64,000 nt of DNA from Pigoraptor chileana. Its lineage: Eukaryota; Opisthokonta; Filasterea. The stretch covers positions 1 through 64,000 of the forward strand of contig CALSCR010000578.1 in NCBI GenBank assembly GCA_943704495.1, in the 5' to 3' direction. The notes beneath the pieces were generated by a model. That model saw nothing but the letters and a program-made list of their open reading frames with translations. It was not told where the DNA came from and made no database searches. A program made the translations under genes and the position numbers. Shown here one piece after another: positions 12,488 through 20,401 of the stretch (within the stretch, counting starts at the first letter, position 1; each line of letters begins with the position of its first letter).

Positions 12488-12888
12488 AGGAATGTTATGC
12501 GCAACATTTCTGTTGCACACGTGAGGGGAGGGAAAGGAACGTGATGTTTCCTAAATTGTTGCGTAAGTAGATTTGATGTTGAGCTGATTAGTATTAGAAA
12601 GATGTCCTTGACTATCCCACCCAATATACAGCGGGAATAACTTATGGGTGTGTTTCAAATGTCTCACTCTGTGATTGGTCGCCGCCAAATGAAATTGATT
12701 ATTCGCGTAATTGGTGCGTTAATTTATACACACAGTTTCGTATGGTGTTTGTATTGGTCTGTGCATTTATTAGGAAGGGGAGGGCTCAAACCGCGCCTAA
12801 TTGCAAATTTATTATTTTGAAAATGTGAATGTTGGAGTCCATTCTCTCTCTGACACGCGACTCGCACACGACCACAACACACTCACAA

Positions 12889-12990
12889 CACACACACACA
12901 CACACACACACCACACACACACACACACACGCACACACACACACACGCACATGCACAAACACAGCCACCCACACACGCACATGCACACAC
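12889..12990. repeat. Imperfect (CA)n microsatellite
   Basis: A CA-rich tract with scattered interruptions, directly downstream of the LSM6 exon on that gene's strand. Confidence 0.9.
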
Positions 12991-13153
12991 ACGTGAGGGC
13001 GCGCTTCGCATGCAGTGACCACGCAAAGTGGTCACGAAGTTCATACCCTGCCATTTAACGATATATTCACACATTCCAAGCAGTAATGCCATATGTAAAT
13101 ACGCTCACAATGCACAACGCCATCTCTTTCTGCCTCTGCGCATCTGCATTTAC

Positions 13154-13244
13154 CTCGGTAGTCGACGCCCGAATTGAGCTTGACGACGACTGGCCGTCCA
13201 ATCACATTCTTCAGGAAATCACTTGGTGACTGCTTGCGACTCAT
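13154..13244 (-). pseudogene. LSM6: LSM6 first coding exon; remainder of the gene not found
   Basis: The exon starts at ATG 13244 and encodes MSRKQSPSDFLKNVIGRP followed by VVVKLNSGVDYRG, nearly identical to the N-terminus and Sm1 motif of LSM6. LSM6 is a subunit of the LSM1-7 and LSM2-8 rings that bind decapped mRNA and U6 snRNA. It ends at a good donor (CGAG|GTAAATG at 13153), the phase expected inside the Gly codon of Sm1. The rest of the protein (about 50 residues including the Sm2 motif) was sought on the minus strand down to 12.3 kb and not found. Only a faint CLECVNISLN-like stretch near 13050 recalls the next segment. Either this is a truncated copy or the assembly is interrupted at the nearby CA tract. 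Confidence 0.7.
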
Positions 13245-13728
13245 TTTCGCGTTCTCTTTTTTAATACAGCGATTCAATATGTATGCACAAATGCATCTAG
13301 TACGGTTATTCAAACTTTGTTTTTTGTCGCATCTACTCGCTACTCGCTGATCAGTGAAACCGAAGTCACTGTGCGCCAGCAGCTGCCTGCCCACTCAGCC
13401 CTAATTTAGTAACATTTAACCCATATATTGCCATATAAAGATTACTATCTCCCAAAAGTTCAATTATAGTAACGGTCCTGTCTTTGATACGTATATCCGG
13501 GGTAGTGCCAATACAACGTCAGTCTATGAACATCCGGGTTGGTTAATTATAATTGTGGCACTGACATGCGGCAATTGCCAGCTGAAACTGTCCCACCATC
13601 TGAATTCAATCTTTCTTATATTTGAACTTGCCAATTAGAAGTACAACTGTTACAACAGACAACCCTCCCCTCCCCCCCCTCTCCGTGAGTGACGAAGCTA
13701 TAGCTTTTCACACGATCGACTCTTGAGG
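13245..13728. promoter_or_regulatory. Shared divergent promoter region, LSM6 / guanylate kinase
   Basis: There are 484 bases between two ATG codons that point away from each other, with AT-rich stretches and no open frame of note. A bidirectional promoter is inferred from geometry only. Confidence 0.4.
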
Positions 13729-14486
13729 ATGTTTCGGAGTGCACTTGTGTCTGCACGTGGGTGCACGATGCCGCTCGTCGGTGGACTGGTGCATCCACCA
13801 ACACCCGTCATCAACCAAAGCGCGTTGATCAGTGCGATTCGCACTTTAAAGACAAAGGCGAAGGCGACAGAGTGGACAACCTCGCCAGAGAGGACGGCAA
13901 TGCTGAAGAAGGCCGAGCGGAGCACTCTTTTGTGGGGATCCGCCATGGTTGGCATCTTTCTCGGCGGCACATATTTGCTTCAGAAGCGGGAGGCATCGGC
14001 ATCCGCAGCAGACCACATGAAGGAGTTCATACCCCGTCCGCTTGTTCTCGCGGGGCCGTCTGGTGCAGGAAAGAGTACGCTCCTTAAGCGTCTTCTTGCC
14101 GAATATCCCGACGTGTTTGGGTTCAGCGTCTCGCGTGAGTAGCTTCTTACCTGAAAGCTGATCTGTGTGCGTTTGTGTGCGTGTGTGCGTGTGTGCGTGT
14201 GTATGATACTTACGTACACAGTCGCTTATGTGTTTTCCTTCAAAGGAAGATTACGATTCCTCTTTATGCTATTAGTGGAAGAAATTGTATGTCATGTCTC
14301 ATCTTTGTTGGTGCATATTATTATATATTTGTCTGAACTTTTCATAGACACCACCCGCAAGCCACGCGCCGGCGAGGTGAACGGCCGCGATTACCACTTT
14401 ACATCGCGCGAGGAGATGATCCAAGGGATTTCCGAGGGACAGTTTATTGAAAACGCCGAATTCTCTGGCAATATGTATGGTACAAG
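13729..14486 (+). CDS. Guanylate kinase, membrane-anchored form, 5' half only
   Basis: Exon 1 (13729-14134) and exon 2 (14348-14486) join in phase 1. The N-terminal 70 or so residues are unlike ordinary cytosolic guanylate kinase: [11 protein letters not shown] looks like a mitochondrial presequence, and [16 protein letters not shown] is a single hydrophobic helix. The kinase core then follows with [18 protein letters not shown] (Walker A), [17 protein letters not shown] and DYHF (GMP-binding region), and [16 protein letters not shown] proper donor (AAG|GTGAGTG) ends exon 2. The second half of the enzyme (the ILDIDVQG strand and lid) is absent from the 660 bases before the next gene, which are mostly CA repeat. 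The gene is therefore truncated, or the assembly has lost its 3' exons. Normally the enzyme phosphorylates GMP to GDP. Confidence 0.75.
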
Positions 14487-14768
14487 GTGAGTGTGCGCAA
14501 TTTGAACGGCCGACTGGCACATTCACACACGATATGCACTCACACGTGATATGCACACTCACGCACATACACATTGCACATACTAACTGACCAACTACAT
14601 GAACACACACATGCGCACACGCACATACGCACACACGCAAGCATACACACACACACACACACATACACAAACACACACACGCACACACGATATGCACACT
14701 CACACGTACTCACACACATACACATTGTACATACTAACTGACTGACTACATGGACACACACGCACACC

Positions 14769-14842
<74 letters not shown>

Positions 14843-15145
14843 GATCTCCAACTCACAAAGCCACGGAATGCGGCAACTTCATATAAAGCCTTGGGTTGCA
14901 TGAAGTTGAAAGGACTTGTGAGCAAGAAAGATTTGTGATCGGCGTTTGTGCTTTGTTGAGGTTGGTATATGTCTACGAGTCCGTGGAACATGTGCCTGCA
15001 TGTGACCGACGATGTCTCAAAGCGTGACTTTGTGTTCCCTCTTACCTTGGCTAATGCTCTCGTCCTCTGCTTTTCTGTATGCAGCATTTGCGCGCCTGCT
15101 TACGATCGCCCCACACGGACACACTTATTTCGCGCCGTTGCGCAA
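14487..15145. other. CA-repeat-rich spacer before the elongase gene
   Basis: This stretch is mostly CA/TG repeat (14520-14842), followed by about 300 bases of ordinary sequence. A good acceptor near 15084 (ctctgcttttctgtatgcag) suggests the elongase transcript has a spliced 5' leader. No remaining guanylate kinase exon was found. Confidence 0.5.
14520..14842. repeat. Long (CA)n microsatellite cluster
   Basis: Imperfect CA repeats and duplicated blocks (gatatgcacactcacac, catactaactgac) lead into a pure CA tract at about 14774-14842. Confidence 0.93.
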
Positions 15146-15952
15146 ATGGAAGGCGAATCCCTCAACATGAAGAACGACACAGTGTGGACGTGGCTGCAGC
15201 CCGGCGGCCCGCAGCACTTCTATGAGCAGTACTTCTGGCTGTTCCTCGGGTCGGTCGTATCGTATCCGTTTGTGATTTTCGGTCTCCAGCATTACATGAA
15301 GGACAAGAAACCATTTGATCTCCGCCGCCCGCTCGTCCTGTGGAACTTTGCGCTCGCCGTCTTCAGCCTTCTCGGCGCCATTGCGACCGTTCCGCCGCTG
15401 CTGGAGCGCCTGTCTCGCCGCAGCATTCAGGAAGATGTCTGTGATCCCCTCGTGTTTCTCCACCCGGCGTACAAGTGGGTCTTCTGGTTCAACGTCTCCA
15501 AGGTCGTCGAATTTGGCGACACAATCTTCATTGTGCTCCGCAAGCGTCCGCTCATCTTCCTCCACTACTATCACCACATTGTGACGATGCTCTTCTGCTG
15601 GTACGCCAACCAACACGACGCCGAGTGGACTGGCGCCGGCTGGTACTTCGCCAGCATGAACCTCGTCGTGCACTCGATGATGTATTCGTACTACGGATTC
15701 GCCGCAATGGGCTTCCGCATGTCGTGGAACACATTCCTTACATCATGCCAGATTCTTCAGATGGTCGGCGGCACTGTCGTTGTGTACAAGACGAGCCAGT
15801 GCACAAAGATCAACGAGTTTGAGGTTGCGTTTGGCGGGCTCATGTACCTGTCGTATTTTATTCTCTTTGCGCAATTCTTTGTTGACAAGTACATCCGGAA
15901 GCAGTCGCCGACGTCCGCCAAGGGCAAGGCCGTTAAGGGCAAGGCGGAATAA
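15146..15952 (+). CDS. ELO-family very-long-chain fatty acid elongase (ELOVL6-like)
   Basis: A single open frame of 268 residues from ATG 15146. This 3-ketoacyl-CoA synthase performs the condensing step of microsomal fatty acid elongation in the endoplasmic reticulum. Family signatures are in order: VVEFGDTIFIVLRKR, the catalytic histidine box FLHYYHHIVT, NLVVHSMMYSYYGFAAMGF and a late LMYLSYFILFAQFF helix. About seven hydrophobic segments are present and the length is normal. The pattern around the second box and the TM5-6 region is closest to the ELOVL3/6 group, which extends saturated C12-C16 chains, but substrate is inferred. The C-terminus ends KGKAE, a KxKxx ER-retrieval signal. A second Met at 15167 is an alternative start. 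The 3' end faces the convergent CobW gene. Confidence 0.9.
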   Translation: MEGESLNMKNDTVWTWLQPGGPQHFYEQYFWLFLGSVVSYPFVIFGLQHYMKDKKPFDLRRPLVLWNFALAVFSLLGAIATVPPLLERLSRRSIQEDVCDPLVFLHPAYKWVFWFNVSKVVEFGDTIFIVLRKRPLIFLHYYHHIVTMLFCWYANQHDAEWTGAGWYFASMNLVVHSMMYSYYGFAAMGFRMSWNTFLTSCQILQMVGGTVVVYKTSQCTKINEFEVAFGGLMYLSYFILFAQFFVDKYIRKQSPTSAKGKAVKGKAE

Positions 15953-16447
15953 GCGAGACATCGCCCGTATTCCCGCGTGCCTCGCATCCTTCGCGTCTGT
16001 TGTCTGCATGCTTTATATTCGCGTTTGCGCCGTTTCCATGCACTTTCTCTTCTCTGTCTCTGCGTATTCGTTTTCTTGTTTTCTTCTTTTTCGTGTCTTG
16101 TCTGATCAAAGGTGTGGGGGAATGGGCCCGCATGTGTGTGCGTCTCTGTCGTCGTTCTCACTCTACCCCGGCGGTGCGTTTGAATGAAACAGCCCTCCAC
16201 CCCCTCATTGGTGGTCCGGAACTTCAGAACGAACTGTGTGCCGTGTGTGTCTTCCAAACATTGTGCATCATGCTGAAGTGCTTGAAATATGTAGGACGCA
16301 AGTCCGTGTCCTAGACATGCCCGTGACCTCTGGGGCGAAGACGAGGACACGACAATAGCTGCAGCTGTTATGTGAGGGCAGGCGGTTGTGGCATTTGTGA
16401 GTGCATGTGCAAATGTTCTGTGTTGTTTGTTAGGAGGTGGATATAAT
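15953..16447. other. Convergent 3' region between elongase and CobW genes
   Basis: About 500 bases of C/T-rich sequence containing the 3' untranslated regions of both flanking genes. No other feature is seen. Confidence 0.5.
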
Positions 16448-18425
16448 TCACTCAGAGGACGGCCCATCGGCACCAAACGGATTCGGCATTTGTGCCCATG
16501 CATCGGGACCCAGGGCATACTCGTCGTCGGTCAGGAGGCACGACGACAGCTCGTGTTCAACAGCTTCCTGGTCCATTGCAACGCCAATGATAACAACTTC
16601 CTGTCGCCTGTCTCCGACGCTTTCGTCGGCGTCAAAGTCGGCGGCGATTTCGGCATGCGTCGACTCGTCGCCGGGCCAATCGTCGCGGGGGATTGCCGCA
16701 AACCACGGCTGGCCCCCATCGAGACGGAAGAGGCAGCCGGCGTGTCCCCACTCACACGACAGGTCGTTCACAGGCGCAAGCCACACGAATCCTTTCGAGC
16801 GCACGACTGCATTGAACGCAAATGACGGGGGTCGCGCCTCTGCCTTCTTCATGAAGGCATGCAGCCTATCAGGGATGGTGTGAAGGACAGTCGTACCGGC
16901 TGTCAGGAAATGCTTACAAGTGTGCGTGGAATTTGCATTCTTATATGCACACGTAGTACAAAGGCAAATGGGAACACAGTGATGCACGTTGCCGGAATCA
17001 TTTGCACTCACCTCTGTGCATTGAAGGGCCGGCGCGCGCGATAGACAAAGCTTGACAAGCCGCACTGCTTTGCCTTGGCAATAAAGTTACCGCGGAGGAT
17101 TCGCAGCCATCCGGGCATCTCTTCGGCGGCGTCAAAGTCAAAAAGGCCCGTTCCGACAATGCGGTGCGGGTCAACGTTGGAAAATTGAGCTTGGATCTGC
17201 AAATTTAGCCATGGTAAAGAAATTGCATTGTCCGTCAGAATGTACGGAAGTGCGGTATCTTCACGCCGACTTGAACATGTGCAGACAGTCAAAATACCTG
17301 CTCTGCCGTTGGATTGAGAGACGAAAGGATGGCAGACAGGCGCTCTAGCTCCTCTGGCGTCACGAGATCAGTCTTGTTGACTACAATGACATTGCAGCAC
17401 TCAATTTGCTCCACGAGAAGATCCACGACATTGTGCGAGATCATCGAGACCTGCTTAGGCAGTGAGCGTGGGCATGCAAGCGCCGTGTCAAATGGCTTGA
17501 ACAGAGTGCCTGAATTGCAAAGGCAATTAGTGGGCGCATTCCTTTTTCTTTTATCATAAAAGAATATAAATGCAATGTACACCCCCAATCCTGGCTATGA
17601 TCCAATCCCTGCGAATATGTGGAATGATTCGACTTACCGACGTGCCCATCTCTTTGAGGAGCTCAGGACGATCCCCAAGCGAGTCTTTCGACGTCTGGTA
17701 ATCGCGCAGAAAGTTCCGTGCATCGACAACCGTCACAAGCGTGTCGAGCGAGACAACATCCGCAAGAACCTGGCCTCCACACCCAAACAGACCCACGATT
17801 AGTTACGAGTGCTGCGGCAGTCGCTATAAAAACATTTCAACGACAAAATCAACATCCCCCCCCCCCATATGCGCACCTTTCCTCGGCCAATGTCAAATGA
17901 TGCAATGCCCTCGGCCACAGGCAGCGGCTCAGCAATGCCCGATCCCTCGATCACCAGATAGTCGTACTTGTTCGACTGCGCAATTTTGTGGATTTCGATA
18001 AGTAGATCTTCCTTCAGACCACAGCACATGCAGCCGTTTGTGAGTTCTATCGCACCCGCCCGTTGCTCATCTTCCGGGGTTGTCTTTGCGATAAGCCGTG
18101 CGTCGATGTTGATCTCAGCCATGTCGTTAACGATGAGTGCGACATTCCATCCAGCCTTGTTTGTAAGAAGATGCCGGAGGAGCGTTGTTTTTCCACTGCC
18201 TGCGTATCATCGCGCATAGGCGAAAAATGTGCTTAGTAATTAGATAAGCCACATCACCCTGTGGCATTGTTACAGTGTGTGTGTGTGTGTGGGAGGGGGG
18301 GGTATGTGTGTATGCGTGGTGTGTATGTGTCGGTCAGCCGTGCCGTATTTCACCAGCTCACCGAGAAATCCCGAGATGATGGTCACGGGGACCCTCCATC
18401 CCTTGTCCCCACGCACGAGCGCCAT
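16448..18425 (-). CDS. CobW/COG0523 GTP-dependent metallochaperone
   Basis: Six exons on the minus strand (18362-18425, 17877-18199, 17638-17769, 17298-17495, 17012-17196, 16448-16865) keep frame at every junction and give 439 residues. Exon 1 supplies VTIISGFLG and exon 2 begins SGKTTLLRHLL, so the Walker A loop GFLGSGKTT is assembled across the first intron. Next come NDMAEINID, the metal-binding CxCC motif NGCMCCGLKEDLL, VIEGSGIAEP, SLDTLVTVVDA and the guanine-specificity motif NKTDL. The CobW C-terminal domain follows with GTGLFDFDAAEEMPGW, YRARRPFNAQRLHAF and VVRSKGFVWLA. COG0523 proteins are G3E GTPases that deliver metal ions, often zinc, to client enzymes. The client here is unknown. 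The start at 18425 gives a compact N-terminus; an in-frame ATG at 18473 is possible. An alternative acceptor near 17511 exists for exon 4. Confidence 0.9.
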
Positions 18426-18823
18426 TGTTGCAAGTGCTATCGGAAGTATAATGTGTTGTTCTCCCTCTTCCAAACAACAATCTTGTTTTTGTCCGTTTCG
18501 GGGCCCCGTTTCGTCGACCTAAAATCAGTTGCCGGTATGCACGTGTGGCGCTTAGTGCCCCGTATGTCCCGGTTCAACTGCTGGTGTATCGCCATAGTGG
18601 AGCCCAATATAACCACCCGGATGTGCAGACATGATAGAAACAAAATGTAGCCTTGCACTGCCGGCATTCATCTGCTGCGTTTTTAAGCACAAGATCCCTA
18701 TGTCTAATTGTTGTGTGAGAGATTGTGTTTTTTACGTGCATGTGTGCGTCTGTGCGTCTGTGCGTCTATACGGGTGTGTGTGTGTGCGAGTGAGTGTATC
18801 CGGCGCCTCTGATGACGATTACA
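18426..18823. promoter_or_regulatory. Shared divergent promoter, CobW / DDA1
   Basis: 398 bases separate the CobW start from the DDA1 start on the opposite strand. The DDA1 side has GT-rich sequence (18765-18796). A bidirectional promoter is inferred from arrangement only. Confidence 0.4.
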
Positions 18824-19705
18824 ATGGTAGGTTCACTCCCCTTCACATCCATTTTCCGTTCTCTTTTGCACTTATTGGACTGATATCTTTTGGTGTGTGC
18901 GAATTTTTTTTAACTAAACTGTCGCACTACGTCTTTCGTTTTCAGTCGTTTCTTGCGGATCTCCCTTCTTTTGATAGGAATAATTTTGCAAACATCCAGA
19001 ACCATAGATACGGAGATTCATTTAAGCCTTCGGTAAGGGAAAACAATGGCCGGATGAGTACTCATGAGTTTCCGTGGGCTGCGTTTGTGTGTCACACACA
19101 CACACACACACACACTTTGTATATCACATTGTATGAACCTAAGATTCCCCTTGTATTGTATATAGTTGCGCCAACGCTTATCCCTCGCATCCACATCGGC
19201 AGTACCATGGGAAGCCGCTTACGTATACTCCGACCCACGACCGCACACAGCCACCCCCCGACCAGCGTGAGTATATCTCTTGTTCTCTGCTTCTTAAGTG
19301 CTGATCTTGCTGATGCATCCGTGTGCATTGAGAGTATTTTAGGGTCATCGTCTTGGTTTATTGTTTCGCGGCTGCAGAAATAACAACCGAAAAGACGAAC
19401 ATTCTTCTGCGCTATCTGTATGAACAATTGGAAACAAAGGTACGCCATGTCTGTGCCCAAAGCTCTCGTATCGCCATCCTACATTTTCTGAAGTTGCTGA
19501 CCTTCCTGCCACGGGAATGATTGAGAAAAGGGCCAATCAACCTCTGACAAAATCGCCTCCGTTTTGCATGATTGCCCGCCGTCACTTATTATAGTCGGGT
19601 GCTGGTGCGGCCAGTGTCGGCGCTGCGGGAAAGAGGGACATGCACGAAGCAGATCTATTGTCTGAAACGCCACTGCCGCCATCCAAGTATGCGCGAAGAG
19701 ATTAA
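18824..19705 (+). CDS. DDA1: DET1- and DDB1-associated protein 1 (DDA1)
   Basis: Five small exons (18824-18826, 18946-19032, 19203-19266, 19378-19439, 19595-19705) give 108 residues with every phase matching; human DDA1 has 102. The first coding exon is only the ATG, directly followed by a GTAGGT donor. Exon 2 encodes SFLADLPSFDRNNFANI (compare ADFLKGLPVYNKSNFSRF in human). Exon 4 encodes the hallmark TEKTNILLRYL followed by YEQLETK. The last exon gives a polar tail with KRDMHEADLL. DDA1 is a small core subunit of CRL4 ubiquitin ligases that binds DDB1. Longer chance frames run through the locus and hide the gene. The family match is strong; the exact 5' end rests on the one-codon exon. Confidence 0.85.
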
Positions 19706-20401
19706 CCCTGCGCTATATAGTCTGTGGGCATCTGCGTGTGTGAGCGTTCGTGCGTATGCGTGTGCGTATGTAGAGTGTGAGGCACTGGAAGAAGGTCCCT
19801 CACTTGTAAATAGGCAGTGTGACGGTAAATTTTTCGAACTTGAAATGTCATGTGACGTAGTATTTGGCGTTGCATTGTGCTGTGTGTGTGTGTGTGTGTT
19901 TTTTTGTTGGGGGGGGGGGGTACATGTTTAAGATGCATGCTAAATCGCTCATGGTTGTTGTCATTTTGACGGATCGTCTGATAACATCTGCGCCACTTTC
20001 TGTTGTTCAAGTGGGGGGAGGTGGAGACGAGAAAACGGAGAATGGGAGGGAGAAAGAGGCGGTTCCTGCACTCAGTGTGTATCGCATTTAGTCCTCCAAG
20101 GCAGACTGCCTGACCCAATTCATCCCAGCCACGCGGTGCGGTTAGCCTGACGGCGGTTAGGCGCAATGGACACGTGATTTTCACTCCGATTCACGTGGTC
20201 TGTGGCCATGTGCTCGCTTGCCGCGTGTCCATCCCAATGAGTCCATCGAAATCTGTGCATCAACAGAGTGTGATTGCTCGTGGATCGCGTATGCCCAAAT
20301 TGAATCCCACCTCGCAATCTTTGCAGCGCGGTGACAAACACAACAGGAGAATACGCAGGACGTGTTAGGGGGCTGCATTACCGTGGGCGGACATTTGCAA
20401 T
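19706..20401. other. Spacer between DDA1 and the helicase gene
   Basis: This contains a short GT tract with a poly-T/poly-G run (19880-19920). Two CACGTG-type E-boxes lie in CACGTGATTTTCACTCCGAT and TTCACGTGG at about 20171-20201, roughly 200 bases upstream of the helicase ATG. No gene was recognised. Confidence 0.4.

Larger units (their letters stand above)
10851..13153. other. Spacer with inverted-repeat copy and CA tract, no gene recognised
   Basis: This is 2.3 kb of low coding potential between the RHS-like fossil and the LSM6 exon. It contains the right copy of the inverted repeat (12336-12487) and an imperfect (CA)n tract near 12889-12990. The lost downstream LSM6 exons would be expected here, but none could be found on the minus strand. 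Confidence 0.5.

Noticed and set aside
14540-14851. Long Cys/Val and His/Thr frames over CA tracts here and at 1015-1520, 12786-13090, 28690-29320 and 30675-31013
   Set aside because: Dinucleotide repeats are open in several frames by chance. Exon sequence, where present, was modelled separately.
18631-19383. 250-codon plus-strand frame overlapping DDA1
   Set aside because: It is mostly GT-rich spacer and intron translation in the wrong frame. The spliced DDA1 model explains the conserved sequence.
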